This document shows positions 1 through 8,294 of a DNA stretch of 64,000 nt, in pieces. Source of the stretch: Lachnospiraceae bacterium (GTDB taxonomy: Bacteria > Bacillota > Clostridia > Lachnospirales > Lachnospiraceae); assembly GCA_017509985.1 (NCBI GenBank), contig JAFWOE010000019.1:30524-94523 (forward strand). Direction: 5' to 3'. The notes below the pieces were generated by a model. It was not told the DNA's origin. It saw only the letters and a list, made by a program, of their open reading frames with translations, and searched no databases. The position numbers were made by a program, and so were the translations under genes. Within the stretch, counting starts at the first letter, position 1, and the number at the start of each line of letters is the position of its first letter.

Positions 1-319
1 TCACTTCCCCGTGATTTATGGTGATCACGTCAAAACGGAAACCGCTTTGTTCCGTGATCTGCATCCGCATTCTGAAATGATCCGCTGCAGCGCAGATCTT
101 TCTCTGTTTCGCAAAGGATACCGCTTCTTCCGCATAGCCGCTGTCGCTGCTCTCCCTGTACTTTACTTCCGCAAATACATACGTATTCTGCTTATATGCG
201 ATGATATCGATCTCTCCGAACTTACATCGGTAATTTCTCGCACAGATATCATAGCCTTCCTCTTCCAGCAGGCTGCACGCGAGATCTTCACCGCGGTTTC
301 CTTTGGATCGTGTGCTCAA
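1..319 (-). CDS. yraN: YraN family (UPF0102) endonuclease-like protein, partial
   Basis: A reading frame of 106 codons enters from a TTG start at 319 and runs off the left edge without a stop. It matches the YraN/UPF0102 family, which has a Holliday-junction-resolvase-like nuclease fold and an uncertain role. Visible family marks are GNRGEDLA near the N-terminus, the core CKFGEIDII with its conserved Asp, the FAEVKYR segment supplying further active-site residues, and FDVI near the edge. The TTG start is chosen because AGGGAG lies 7 nt upstream and no ATG fits the conserved N-terminus. It follows rnhB by 56 nt; rbgA-rnhB-yraN is a common order in Clostridia. The missing C-terminus is only the short end of the family. 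Confidence 0.85.
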   Translation of the reverse strand, partial: MSTRSKGNRGEDLACSLLEEEGYDICARNYRCKFGEIDIIAYKQNTYVFAEVKYRESSDSGYAEEAVSFAKQRKICAAADHFRMRMQITEQSGFRFDVITINHGEV

Positions 320-375
320 ATTGAATTCTCCCTGTATGAGCTGTGAAAAGCCGAATAGGAGGGCATTTCATGCGT

Positions 376-1032
376 CTATGCCCATTTGGTAATGAAAGTC
401 CTCCTGTGAATCGGACAGGGGCCGTATTTTTTGATGGCTTCAATGTGCGCCGCCGTGCCGTAGCCTTTGTTCGAATCAAAAGCGTATTCCGGGTACTGTT
501 CTGCGTATTTGTCCATTAGCCTGTCCCTGAAGACTTTGGCGATAATGCTGGCCGCGGCGATGCTCTGGCTTTTGGAATCGCCCTTGATGATCGGGACCTG
601 CTGGATCAGGATCTCCGGGATCACGACCGCGTCGTTTAAGAGGCAGCCCGGCTGCACTTTCAGCTTGCCGATGGCCTGCCTCATGGCTTCATAGGTGGCC
701 TGCAGGATGTTGATCTCGTCGATCCTCTCCCATGATACGATCCCGATCTCCGCCGCGACCGCCTTTTCCATGATCTCGTCATAAAGAGCTTCCCTGCGTT
801 TTGCGGAGAGCTTTTTGGAGTCGTTGATATAAAGAATGCGGCAGTCTGCCGGAAGGATCACCGCCCCGGCCACGACCGGACCGGCCAGCGGACCCCTTCC
901 TACTTCGTCGATGCCGCATATCGCACCGTATGAAGCATATTTTTTTTCATAAAACATAAGAGACTCGACCCGGGCTCTTTCTTCTTCCAGCTTTTTTTCG
1001 CGTCTGAGCTGCGCCTCTTCTTTTTTTGTCAT
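376..1032 (-). CDS. rnhB: Ribonuclease HII
   Basis: RNase HII cuts the RNA strand of RNA/DNA hybrids and removes single ribonucleotides from DNA. The 218-residue protein carries the core signature GIDEVGRGPLAGPV near residue 41, supplying the Asp and Glu of the DEDD site, a third Asp in LLNDAVV, and the late block KGDSKS..IAAASIIAK..RD with the final Asp. A charged N-terminal helix of about 35 residues precedes the domain, as in many Firmicutes. It lies between rbgA and yraN, probably in one transcript. Confidence 0.96.
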   Translation of the reverse strand: MTKKEEAQLRREKKLEEERARVESLMFYEKKYASYGAICGIDEVGRGPLAGPVVAGAVILPADCRILYINDSKKLSAKRREALYDEIMEKAVAAEIGIVSWERIDEINILQATYEAMRQAIGKLKVQPGCLLNDAVVIPEILIQQVPIIKGDSKSQSIAAASIIAKVFRDRLMDKYAEQYPEYAFDSNKGYGTAAHIEAIKKYGPCPIHRRTFITKWA

Positions 1033-1100
1033 AATACACTCCCGATTTTTGTTTTCCGGCTGGCGGGATGAAAGGCACGCCGCGGACCGGGACGGTTCTG

Positions 1101-1940
1101 TTACGGCGTTTCCAAAGTGATCCTTCCCAGCTTTCCGCTTCGGAATTCGTCCATGATCAAAGCTGCCGCCTTTTCGAAGGAGATCTCATTTCCTTTTACC
1201 ATACAGCCGCGTCTTTTTCCGACCGCGTACAGTATTTCTGCAGCCGAAGCGTCTTCTTCGACCTGATATCTCGCATTCAGGACACCCGGATAGTTCTCCT
1301 TCAGATAATCGATCAGATCTGCTGTCAGGTCCTGGATATTCAGAATATTATCGTTGATCGTGCCGATCCAGGAAAGGATCTTTCCGACCTGCTGATCTTC
1401 GAACTTCGGCCAGAGGATACCGGGGGTATCCAGAAGCTCCAGATCTTTTCCCATACGGATCCACTGCCGGCCCTTGGTCACTCCGGGGCGGTTTCCGGTC
1501 TTCGCGACCGCCTTTCCGGCGTAGGAATTGATAAAAGTGGATTTCCCGACATTCGGGATCCCTGCCACCATGGCACGGATGGGACGGTTTTTAATGCCGC
1601 GGCGGGCGTCTCTTTCCAGCTTTTCCCTGCACACTTCCCGGGTCAGGTTCTGGATCTTTTTCAGCGCCGCCGGCTTCCGGGCATCCGCTAGGATCACGCC
1701 TGCACTGCGTGCCTCAAAAAACTCTTTCCACTCTCTGTTTCGGGATTCATCGGCCAGATCGGCCTTGTTCAGAATGATCAGCCGCGCTTTATTTGCCGCG
1801 AGGCTGTCGATATCCGGATTTCGTGAGGCCAGAGGAGCGCGCGCGTCCAGAAGCTCGATCACCAGGTCCACGAGCTTTACGTCCTCCTGCATCTGTCTTT
1901 TTGCCTTGGTCATATGACCCGGATACCATTGAATGTCCAT
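1101..1940 (-). CDS. rbgA: Ribosome biogenesis GTPase A (RbgA/YlqF)
   Basis: A 279-residue circularly permuted GTPase needed for late assembly of the 50S subunit. The permutation is visible: the G4 motif NKAD (residues 58-61) comes before the P-loop GIPNVGKST (127-135) and the G3 motif DTPG (171-174). The N-terminal WYPGHMTKA block is typical of RbgA, and the C-terminal helical region would contact rRNA. The start has a clear ATG and lies 7 nt after the lepB stop, so the two are probably co-transcribed with rnhB downstream. Confidence 0.96.
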   Translation of the reverse strand: MDIQWYPGHMTKAKRQMQEDVKLVDLVIELLDARAPLASRNPDIDSLAANKARLIILNKADLADESRNREWKEFFEARSAGVILADARKPAALKKIQNLTREVCREKLERDARRGIKNRPIRAMVAGIPNVGKSTFINSYAGKAVAKTGNRPGVTKGRQWIRMGKDLELLDTPGILWPKFEDQQVGKILSWIGTINDNILNIQDLTADLIDYLKENYPGVLNARYQVEEDASAAEILYAVGKRRGCMVKGNEISFEKAAALIMDEFRSGKLGRITLETP

Positions 1941-1947
1941 TATGCCC

Positions 1948-2487
1948 TCACCGGATTCGCGTCATGGGATCAGTCTTCAGCCAGAGTCTGCCGAGGATCT
2001 GCTCCTTATCCACATTTCCGACATCGACGTGCCGGCTGTCTTCGGAATTGTTCCTGGAGTCGCCCAGGACGAAATATTCCGTTCCGCCCAGCGTGATCTC
2101 GCTCTCCGCAAGTCCGGGATTGGAGATCGGCGGAAAATCTCTCTGTTCAAGATACAGCTCCCCGTCGATAAAAATCTGCCCCGAACGGATCTGCACCGTC
2201 TCCCCCGGAAGGCCGATGATCCTCCTGATCTGGATCGAGGCGTTGACGTCATTGCTGGTACGGTATGCCACAACATCCCCTCGTTCCAGCGAGCCGAAGG
2301 CCTTGACCGCGGTGTTGAGCAGGGCTTTGTCCCCTACCGCCAGGGTCGGCTCCATGGACGTGTCGACAGCGATCACGCGCTGCCCGAAAGCATAGGTGCA
2401 GACAAAAGCCAGCAGGACAACTGCCACCAGCTCCACGATCCATCCTATGATATTGCGCGCCTTGGAACGCCAGAAATAATCTTTCAT
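1948..2487 (-). CDS. lepB: Signal peptidase I family protein with Arg at the catalytic Lys position
   Basis: A 179-residue type I signal peptidase homologue. One membrane segment (about residues 13-34) is followed by box B DTSMEPTL with the nucleophile Ser44, the GDVVAYR segment, box D and box E GDSRNNSEDSR. The family uses a Ser/Lys dyad with the Lys in box D (usually KR(V/I)IGxPG). Here box D reads QIRRIIGLPG, so the Lys position (residue 88) is Arg, encoded AGG at 2224-2226. Known Lys-to-Arg changes in this family abolish activity, so the protein may be inactive, altered, or one of several paralogues. It sits between rplS and rbgA, the usual clostridial place for lepB. Confidence 0.85.
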   Translation of the reverse strand: MKDYFWRSKARNIIGWIVELVAVVLLAFVCTYAFGQRVIAVDTSMEPTLAVGDKALLNTAVKAFGSLERGDVVAYRTSNDVNASIQIRRIIGLPGETVQIRSGQIFIDGELYLEQRDFPPISNPGLAESEITLGGTEYFVLGDSRNNSEDSRHVDVGNVDKEQILGRLWLKTDPMTRIR

Positions 2488-2498
2488 AATACCGGCAG

Positions 2499-2531
2499 AA
2501 AAAGGGGCTCCGCCTTTGAAAGAGGAACCCC
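2499..2531 (-). terminator. Intrinsic terminator after rplS
   Basis: Read on the minus strand, GGGGTTCC pairs with GGAGCCCC (one G-U pair) around a 12-nt loop and is followed by TTTTT. It lies just after the rplS stop and before lepB, so lepB-rbgA-rnhB would depend on read-through. Confidence 0.75.
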
Positions 2532-2539
2532 GATGAGAT

Positions 2540-2884
2540 TTATCTTAATTCTTTGACCTTAGCCGCCTTGCCGATCCTGCCTCTTAAGTAGTTCAGCTTG
2601 GCACGGGCAACTTTACCGCGGCGAATAACTTCGACCTTCTCAACGTTCGGAGAATGGAGCGGCCATGTCTTCTCGACGCCTACTCCGTTGGAAGTCTTGC
2701 GGACAGTAAATGTCTCACGGCTGCTTCCTCCCTGCTTTTTAAGGACTACGCCTTCAAAAACCTGGATTCTTTCTCTGGTTCCCTCCTTGATCTTCGCATG
2801 TACGCGCACGGTGTCGCCGACTGCAAATACGGGAGGTTCTGCCTTCATCTGGGCAGCCTCGATGTTTTTGATAATCTCGTTCAT
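2540..2884 (-). CDS. rplS: 50S ribosomal protein L19
   Basis: L19 lies at the 30S-50S interface. The 114-residue product has the expected N-terminal helix, then a beta domain with [13 protein letters not shown] and [10 protein letters not shown], and the basic C-terminus [16 protein letters not shown]. The ATG at 2884 is chosen over an in-frame start 12 codons upstream because AAGGAG sits about 9 nt before it and family members begin MNEIIK-like. It has its own promoter and leader, separate from the upstream trmD, and its own terminator. Confidence 0.97.
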   Translation of the reverse strand: MNEIIKNIEAAQMKAEPPVFAVGDTVRVHAKIKEGTRERIQVFEGVVLKKQGGSSRETFTVRKTSNGVGVEKTWPLHSPNVEKVEVIRRGKVARAKLNYLRGRIGKAAKVKELR

Positions 2885-3005
2885 CTGTTTATCTCTCCTT
2901 AAAATGTGGTGGATGTTCATACCACCGATAAACGTGGCAGCGGACCATCTTGTCTGCTTTCGGATCTTTTACCGGACAAAAAACAGCCCTCATAGATTCG
3001 ACAGC
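2885..3005 (-). promoter_or_regulatory. Candidate L19 leader RNA
   Basis: About 120 nt of untranslated RNA precede rplS. Next to the ribosome binding site a hairpin pairs GGTGG with CCACC (2908-2926) around a 9-nt loop, with further short helices upstream. Firmicutes carry a known L19 leader in this place that lets L19 control its own synthesis. Position and the hairpin fit, but I could not test it against the family model. Confidence 0.5.
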
Positions 3006-3011
3006 CTATAT

Positions 3012-3040
3012 ATATTACTATACCGGCTTTTAAAATGCAA
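3012..3040 (-). promoter_or_regulatory. Promoter of rplS
   Basis: Minus-strand TTGCAT (3035-3040) and TAATAT (3012-3017) are separated by 17 bp, a sigma-A-type promoter between trmD and rplS. Confidence 0.65.
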
Positions 3041-3063
3041 GCAGTTTCTTTTATGAATACCGG

Positions 3064-4137
3064 TCAGTTTTTCAGGAATTCTCCGGCCAGTTTACGAATC
3101 CGGAAAGCCAGTTCCTCCGCGTCGGAAACGCCTTGTTCCCCGGTTAACCGGAAGCTCTGTTTCGGGCAGAATCCGCGCTCTTCAAAGAATGAGCGGTTCT
3201 GCTGTGGATCTTCCTCCGTGCTGATACAGATCAGCGGGGAACGGTCGGCGTGTATCCGTTCCATCCTCTTTGAAGCTTCTTCCGGGGTATCCGTAATGAC
3301 AATGACCAGATCGGAAGCTCCGAAGCTTCTCTTCTGCTTCACAAGCTTCGCGCGGCTGTAATCCAGAAGCACCGGATAACGGGAAACTCTGACGGAGAGC
3401 TTCTCCGCAAATTCCGAAGCCGCCTCCGATCCGAAATACAGAACAGTCACTTTAAAGCTTTTTTCAAAGAGGTCCGGCCTTCTTTCCTTTGTGCGCTCAA
3501 CGGACTGTGCATGCCGCCATTCCAGGATCTTCTGATGGTCCCCGCTTAACAGGACCTTCGGCACCGCTTTATCATGCCAGACCTCCGGTCTGGTAAACTG
3601 CGGATACTCCAGAAGATTGTCCTGATGGGATTCGACCTGGGAAGATTCGTCGTTATGAAGAACGCCCTGCACAAACCGTGACACCGCATCCATCAGCACG
3701 CAGGCGCCGAGTTCTCCCCCGGTAAGAACATAATCGCCGATGGAAATGTTTTCGTCGACGACTTCCTCGAGCACTCGGTCATCGATCCCTTCGTAATGCC
3801 CGCATAAAAGGATCAGATCCTGCTCCTTTGCCAGTTCCTCGGCCTTCAGCTGGTCCAGAACTTTTGCGGCAGGCGTCAGGTAGATGACCCTGGCGCTGCT
3901 TCCGGCGGCTTCTTTTGCTTTCATCACAGCCTGGAATATGGGTTCCGGCTCCATGACCATGCCCGCGCCGCCGCCATAAGGATAATCGTCTACCCTTTTC
4001 GTTCCGTGAATGGAAAAATCCCGGATGTTGATCACATTCAGTGCCACCGCACCGGAAGCAATCGCCCGTCCCATAATACTGGTCCGGGCGACTGTGTTGA
4101 TCATATCCGGGAATAAAGTTAAAACGTGAAAATTCAT
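3064..4137 (-). CDS. trmD: tRNA (guanine-37-N1)-methyltransferase TrmD with extra C-terminal domain
   Basis: TrmD makes m1G37 next to the anticodon and prevents frameshifting. The first ~227 residues are a complete TrmD: MNFHVLTLFPDM start, the knot with LLCGHYEGIDDRV, then ISIGDYVLTGGELGA, and the C-terminal tRNA-binding part ending in ERRPDLF. TrmD normally ends there at about 240 residues. This protein continues to residue 357 with a domain that alternates strands and helices (VTVLYFG, PVLLDYS, DLVIVITDT, SPLICIST), like a Rossmann or receiver fold. I do not recognise that domain. The ATG overlaps the stop of the zinc-ribbon gene upstream (ATGA), so the two are translationally coupled. The usual partners rpsP and rimM are not here. 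Confidence 0.93.
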   Translation of the reverse strand: MNFHVLTLFPDMINTVARTSIMGRAIASGAVALNVINIRDFSIHGTKRVDDYPYGGGAGMVMEPEPIFQAVMKAKEAAGSSARVIYLTPAAKVLDQLKAEELAKEQDLILLCGHYEGIDDRVLEEVVDENISIGDYVLTGGELGACVLMDAVSRFVQGVLHNDESSQVESHQDNLLEYPQFTRPEVWHDKAVPKVLLSGDHQKILEWRHAQSVERTKERRPDLFEKSFKVTVLYFGSEAASEFAEKLSVRVSRYPVLLDYSRAKLVKQKRSFGASDLVIVITDTPEEASKRMERIHADRSPLICISTEEDPQQNRSFFEERGFCPKQSFRLTGEQGVSDAEELAFRIRKLAGEFLKN

Positions 4138-5213
4138 TTTCTGTCAAGGATCGTCCGGATCGCACTCATAAGGTTCGTGTTGCCGTATTTTTCCCGCACT
4201 GCATTGCGGAGCACAAAGGCTCCGGCGATCCACAGTACGATGGAAGCCAATCCGATGATGAGTCCGACAACAGCCAGGGCCCTGCCTCTCTTTCCCGATT
4301 CTTTACCGGTTGAGGCGATGCCGATCAGACCGAAGACGATGCCCAGTACGCCCGGGATGAAAAAGATGGCTGCCGTTTTCAGGTCCATAAAGGTGAACAG
4401 GCAGGCATATCCGCCGGACGCCAGACCGATCAGGGAAAAGATCATGGAAAGGACCGCCATGACCGAGATCGGTTTTCTTCTGCGGCCTTTTTTCTTCTTC
4501 GGCTTTGCAGCATTCTTTGCCGTTTCGGCAGCCGGAACTGCTGCCGCAGCCGCTGCGGCTTTGGCTTTCTCTTCCGCCGCTGCTTCCGCTGCGTCTTTGA
4601 TCTGCGGCTCGGGGATCTGAACCGTACTGTTGTCTTCTTCTATGGTGATCACCGGCTGATCTGCCGCTGCAGGTTCTTCAGCTGCTGCTTCTGCCGGCTC
4701 TGCCGCTTTTTCTTCTGCCGCCGCAGTTTCTTCGGCAGTCACTTCTGCCGCTTCCGATGCTTCCTCATCAGCTGTTTCAGCTGCCTCTTCTGCGGCCTCC
4801 TCAGCTTTCTCAACAGCTTCTGCTGCTTCTTCTGCGGCTGCTGCAGCTTCCTCAGCAGCTTCTTCGGCTGCTTCTTCTGCGGCTGCTACGGCTGCTGCAG
4901 CTTCCTCAGCAGTTTCTTCAGCAGCCTTTTCTACGGCTTCCTCAACAGCTTCTTCAGCTGCCGTTTCCGCCTCTGCCGGTTTATCCGCAAAGACCACCAC
5001 GTTCTCTATGGGGGCATCAGAACCCACTGCTTCAAAGACCCCTGCAGCCTCTGCACGGATCTGTTCCGCTGTCGGTATTCCCTGTTCTTCCTCTGCTGCC
5101 GGCTCCGCAGAGATCGGCTTTTCTTCCGCGATCTCTCCCAGAGCGGATCCGCAGTTGGAACAGAAGTTCATATGATCTTCACATTGGGTTCCGCAGTTTG
5201 CGCATGTTTTCAT
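4134..5213 (-). CDS. Zinc-ribbon membrane protein with long Ala/Glu-rich helix
   Basis: A 359-residue protein of unknown function. It starts with a zinc ribbon (CxxC in CANC, then CSNC), followed by about 150 residues almost entirely Ala and Glu (about 75-225), likely a long single helix or disordered acidic spacer, then a basic KKKKGRRRK patch and three hydrophobic segments near residues 247-268, 281-300 and 311-333. The last part resembles DUF4190-type small membrane domains. The ribbon and acidic tract should be cytoplasmic by the positive-inside rule. It follows ftsZ and its stop overlaps the trmD start. A role linked to division or envelope is only a guess from position. Confidence 0.8.
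   Translation of the reverse strand: MKTCANCGTQCEDHMNFCSNCGSALGEIAEEKPISAEPAAEEEQGIPTAEQIRAEAAGVFEAVGSDAPIENVVVFADKPAEAETAAEEAVEEAVEKAAEETAEEAAAAVAAAEEAAEEAAEEAAAAAEEAAEAVEKAEEAAEEAAETADEEASEAAEVTAEETAAAEEKAAEPAEAAAEEPAAADQPVITIEEDNSTVQIPEPQIKDAAEAAAEEKAKAAAAAAAVPAAETAKNAAKPKKKKGRRRKPISVMAVLSMIFSLIGLASGGYACLFTFMDLKTAAIFFIPGVLGIVFGLIGIASTGKESGKRGRALAVVGLIIGLASIVLWIAGAFVLRNAVREKYGNTNLMSAIRTILDRK
4690..4960. repeat. Low-complexity codon repeats encoding the Ala/Glu tract
   Basis: Plus-strand units such as CTTCTTCTGCGGCTGCT and CAGCTTCCTCAGCAG recur several times as imperfect direct repeats. They encode the Ala/Glu run, and repeats like these are prone to slippage length change, so the tract length may vary between strains. 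Confidence 0.7.
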
Positions 5214-5244
5214 GGTGTCCCTCCGTGTGTTATTCCGATATTTT

Positions 5245-5270
5245 CAAAGCGGCAATGGTTTGCCGCTTTG
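5245..5270. terminator. Perfect hairpin after ftsZ
   Basis: CAAAGCGGCAA pairs perfectly with TTGCCGCTTTG around a 4-nt loop, between the ftsZ stop and the zinc-ribbon gene. The minus strand continues AAAATAT with no strong T run, so it may be a weak terminator or an RNA-stabilising hairpin that reduces expression downstream. Confidence 0.5.
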
Positions 5271-5280
5271 ATCAGTTCCT

Positions 5281-6465
5281 TTATTTGCGATTCTTAAGGA
5301 ATTCCGGGATCTGTATGTCTTTCTTCGGGACATTGCTCACCATCGGATCCTTCTTTGGAAGCGCCGCATCCACTGCGATCGGCTTCACCGTTTTCTTTTC
5401 AACCTGCTGCTGCGGCATCTTGAATGCCGGGATATTGAACCCTGATGCAGGGAATTTGGCTTTATGATCCGCTTCCGCCTTTTTGACTTCGTCTACGCTC
5501 GCGACGTTTGCGGTCGTCTCGTCAAGGCCGGTAGCAATTACAGTGATCCTTGCCGAATCGGATACCGTGTCATCGTACATTGCGCCGAAGATGATATTTG
5601 CTTCTTCGCCGGCAAGATTCTGTACATAGCTGGCAGCATCGTTTGCATCCATCAGGCTGATATCACCGGAGATATTGATGATGACATGGCTTGCGCCTTC
5701 GATCGTCGTCTCAAGCAGCGGGCTGGATACTGCCTGCTGAACGGCTTCCAGTGCCTTGTCGTCGCCCTTGGCTTCGCCGATTCCGATGTGGGCAATTCCC
5801 TTATTGGTCATTACCGTCTGTACATCCGCAAAGTCGAGGTTGATGAGTGCAGGCATATTGATGAGGTCGGTAATACCCTGGACAGACTGCTGAAGCACCT
5901 CGTCTGCTTTCTTCAGGGCTTCAGGCATGGAGGTCCTTCTGTCTACGATTTCAAGAAGTCTGTCGTTGGGGATTACGATCAGCGTATCGACATTCCTCTT
6001 TAATTTTTCAATTCCGGCAAGAGCGTTCGTCATACGGGTCTTTGCTTCAAAGCGGAAAGGCTTTGTCACAACACCAACGGTAAGACATCCGAGTTCCTTT
6101 GCGATCCCTGCGACAACAGGTGCAGCTCCGGTTCCGGTTCCGCCGCCCATACCGCATGTAACGAAGACCATGTCAGCGCCCTCGATCAGTTCCTTGATCT
6201 CATCTGCGCTCTCTTCCGCTGCCTTTTCGCCAACCTCGGGAATGGCTCCGCAGCCAAGGCCTTTCGTAACTTTTTCACCGATCTGGAGGATCGTAGGTGC
6301 CTTGCATAAAGCAAGTGCCTGCTGGTCGGTGTTCACTCCCACAAACTCGACCCCGCCGATACCTTCTTCCACCATTCGATTAACAGCATTATTACCGGCT
6401 CCGCCTACCCCAATGACGATTATTCTTGCGCCGGATTCCGCTTCATTCGTAATGATCTCTAACAA
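5281..6465 (-). CDS. ftsZ: Cell division protein FtsZ
   Basis: FtsZ is the tubulin-like GTPase that forms the division ring. The 394-residue product has the nucleotide-binding [13 protein letters not shown] segment, the tubulin signature GGGTGTG (107-113), the T7-loop NLDFADV, and after a linker the C-terminal peptide [10 protein letters not shown] that binds FtsA/SepF-type partners. The N-terminal MLEI start has a ribosome binding site (AAGGAGG). It follows infA by 78 nt and has its own promoter. The usual ftsA/ftsQ or sigma-factor neighbours are absent. Confidence 0.98.
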   Translation of the reverse strand: MLEIITNEAESGARIIVIGVGGAGNNAVNRMVEEGIGGVEFVGVNTDQQALALCKAPTILQIGEKVTKGLGCGAIPEVGEKAAEESADEIKELIEGADMVFVTCGMGGGTGTGAAPVVAGIAKELGCLTVGVVTKPFRFEAKTRMTNALAGIEKLKRNVDTLIVIPNDRLLEIVDRRTSMPEALKKADEVLQQSVQGITDLINMPALINLDFADVQTVMTNKGIAHIGIGEAKGDDKALEAVQQAVSSPLLETTIEGASHVIINISGDISLMDANDAASYVQNLAGEEANIIFGAMYDDTVSDSARITVIATGLDETTANVASVDEVKKAEADHKAKFPASGFNIPAFKMPQQQVEKKTVKPIAVDAALPKKDPMVSNVPKKDIQIPEFLKNRK

Positions 6466-6506
6466 AATATAACCTCCTTATTGTGCCTGTCGGAACTATT
6501 ATATTT

Positions 6507-6535
6507 ATGATACTTTTTTCGCGGTGATTGTGCAA
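6507..6535 (-). promoter_or_regulatory. Promoter of ftsZ
   Basis: Minus-strand TTGCAC (6530-6535), a 17-bp spacer and TATCAT (6507-6512) lie in the 78-nt infA-ftsZ gap. ftsZ can therefore be transcribed apart from the ribosomal operon. No terminator is visible after infA, so read-through is possible too. Confidence 0.65.
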
Positions 6536-6543
6536 TAGTTTTT

Positions 6544-6762
6544 TTATTTATCGCGCCATATGATGCGTCCCTTATCCAGATCATACGGTGACAGTTCGAT
6601 CGTAACCTTGTCACCGGGAAGTATACGGATAAAGTTCATCCGGAGCTTTCCGCTGATATGTGCCAGCACAACATGGCCGTTTTCCAGCTCCACCTTGAAC
6701 ATGGCATTGGGAAGCTTCTCCAGAACTCTTCCTTCAACTTCGATCACGTCTGATTTTGACAT
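6544..6762 (-). CDS. infA: Translation initiation factor IF-1
   Basis: IF-1 binds the 30S A site during initiation. The 72-residue OB-fold protein has the family sequence [14 protein letters not shown], the [13 protein letters not shown] block and the end LDKGRIIWR. It starts 11 nt after map. In most Firmicutes infA is followed by rpmJ, rpsM, rpsK, rpsD, rpoA and rplQ; here ftsZ follows directly. Confidence 0.97.
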   Translation of the reverse strand: MSKSDVIEVEGRVLEKLPNAMFKVELENGHVVLAHISGKLRMNFIRILPGDKVTIELSPYDLDKGRIIWRDK

Positions 6763-6773
6763 CTTTTTCCTCC

Positions 6774-7532
6774 TTAATAACTGCTCAGAGTCAGGATCTT
6801 GGGATCGCCATCCGTTATCAAGATCGTATTTTCATAATGCGCGGCATATTCACCGTCTGCGGTCACTACTGTCCATCCGTCGTCCAGTATCTCGATCTCC
6901 CAGGTACCCATATTGATCATCGGTTCGACCGCCAGCGTCATTCCGGGCCTCAGCAGGATCCCGCGGCCGACAGCTGCAAAATTCGGGATTTCCGGATCTT
7001 CATGAAGATGTGTTCCGATCCCGTGGCCTACAAAATCTCTTACGACCCCATACCCGAAACTTTCGGCATAGGCGCCGATCGCCGCCGAAATCTGATGAAG
7101 ATGGTTTCCCGGAAGGGCATATTTCAGTCCCTCGAAAAAGGATTGTCTCGTCACATCGATCAGCTGCTGCACCTCGGGAGAAATCTCCCCGACAGCGTAT
7201 GTTCTGGCCGCGTCCGAATGGTAACCTTTATAAATCAGGCCGGCATCCAGACTGACGATGTCCCCTTCGTGCAGGATCTTTTTTTTGCTCGGGATCCCGT
7301 GAATAACTTCATCATTCACCGAAACGCAGATGGATGCAGGATAGCCGCTGTAATTCAGGAAGTTCGGAACGCAGCCGAGGGCGCGGATCTTTTCCTCGCC
7401 GTATTTGTCGATATCCCAGGTTGAGATCCCGGGAGCGATGATCTCGGCCATGGCATCATGAACTTCTTCAAGATATTTGCCGGCCGTGCTCATGAGGTCT
7501 ATTTCTTTAGCAGATTTTATCGATACGGACAT
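6774..7532 (-). CDS. map: Methionine aminopeptidase, type I
   Basis: Removes the initiator Met from new proteins. The 252-residue protein keeps the metal ligands: Asp in [14 protein letters not shown], His in [12 protein letters not shown], and Glu in VEPMINMG and the late YENTILIT. The substrate-site His is in NDEVIHGIP. There is no zinc-finger N-terminal extension. It lies 3 nt after adk and 11 nt before infA, the standard spc-operon arrangement. Confidence 0.97.
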   Translation of the reverse strand: MSVSIKSAKEIDLMSTAGKYLEEVHDAMAEIIAPGISTWDIDKYGEEKIRALGCVPNFLNYSGYPASICVSVNDEVIHGIPSKKKILHEGDIVSLDAGLIYKGYHSDAARTYAVGEISPEVQQLIDVTRQSFFEGLKYALPGNHLHQISAAIGAYAESFGYGVVRDFVGHGIGTHLHEDPEIPNFAAVGRGILLRPGMTLAVEPMINMGTWEIEILDDGWTVVTADGEYAAHYENTILITDGDPKILTLSSY

Positions 7533-7535
7533 GGC

Positions 7536-8180
7536 TTATTTCCCGAGAATTCCTTTGATGTCTTCGAAGACTTTTTCGATATCCTGTGTTCCGTCTACCG
7601 TATAAAGCACTTCTCTGTTGGTATAATATTCAATAAGCGGCTGTGTCTGCTCATGGTAAACACGAAGACGGTTCGCGACCGTTTCAGGCTTGTCGTCATC
7701 TCTTAAGATGAGTTCCTTGCCGCAGGCATCACAGATGCCTTCCACCTTCGTCGGGGCAAATTCGATATGATAGGTCGCTCCGCAGCCTACACACGCTCTT
7801 CTGCCGGACATCCTCTTGATGATGTTTTCATCGGGAACGTCTACATCGATCGCGAAATCAATCGCTTCTCCCCTTGCCGCAAGGGCATTCGTCAGTGCAT
7901 CTGCCTGAGGTATGGTACGGGGAAAGCCGTCGAGTACATATCCGTTTGCCGCGTCGTCTTTGGAGATACGGTCAACGACAAGATCGCAGGTAAGCTCATC
8001 GGGAACAAGCTCTCCCTTATCCATATACGTCTTGGCCTTCAGGCCAAGTTCGGTTCCTTCCTTTAAATTCGCGCGGAAAATATCTCCGGTGGAAATATGC
8101 GGGATTCCGAAAGCATCGGCAATTTTCTTCGCCTGAGTGCCTTTTCCGGCTCCGGGTGCTCCAAGCATGATGATTTTCAT
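7536..8180 (-). CDS. adk: Adenylate kinase, zinc-containing
   Basis: Catalyses ATP + AMP to 2 ADP. The 214-residue long-form enzyme has the P-loop [11 protein letters not shown], the AMP site with STGDIFR and GFPRTIPQA, and a LID domain with four Cys in two pairs (CVGC and CDAC), the zinc type typical of Gram-positives. It is separated from secY by 114 nt containing a terminator-like hairpin, and is followed by map. Confidence 0.97.
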   Translation of the reverse strand: MKIIMLGAPGAGKGTQAKKIADAFGIPHISTGDIFRANLKEGTELGLKAKTYMDKGELVPDELTCDLVVDRISKDDAANGYVLDGFPRTIPQADALTNALAARGEAIDFAIDVDVPDENIIKRMSGRRACVGCGATYHIEFAPTKVEGICDACGKELILRDDDKPETVANRLRVYHEQTQPLIEYYTNREVLYTVDGTQDIEKVFEDIKGILGK

Positions 8181-8249
8181 TTGATAAATACCTCCGTTTC
8201 CTCAGCCGGACCGCCCGCGCGATCCGAACAATAAATAAAAAGCAAAGCA

Positions 8250-8275
8250 GGCTGTGGCCAGAATCAGCCACAGCC
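8250..8275 (-). terminator. Hairpin after secY
   Basis: Minus strand: GGCTGTGGC pairs perfectly with GCCACAGCC around an 8-nt loop, then TGCTTTGCTTTTTATTT. It could partly terminate the operon before adk-map-infA and so set a lower level for these genes. Confidence 0.6.
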
Positions 8276-8294
8276 GAACTATAACACAAGCTAA

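Noticed and set aside
4757..5467. Plus-strand frame of 236 codons rich in Leu, Pro and Gln
   Set aside because: Antisense image of the Ala/Glu repeats and the ftsZ end; no protein-like composition.
6466..6543. rpmJ between infA and ftsZ
   Set aside because: The gap of 78 nt is shorter than the gene and is taken by the ftsZ promoter.
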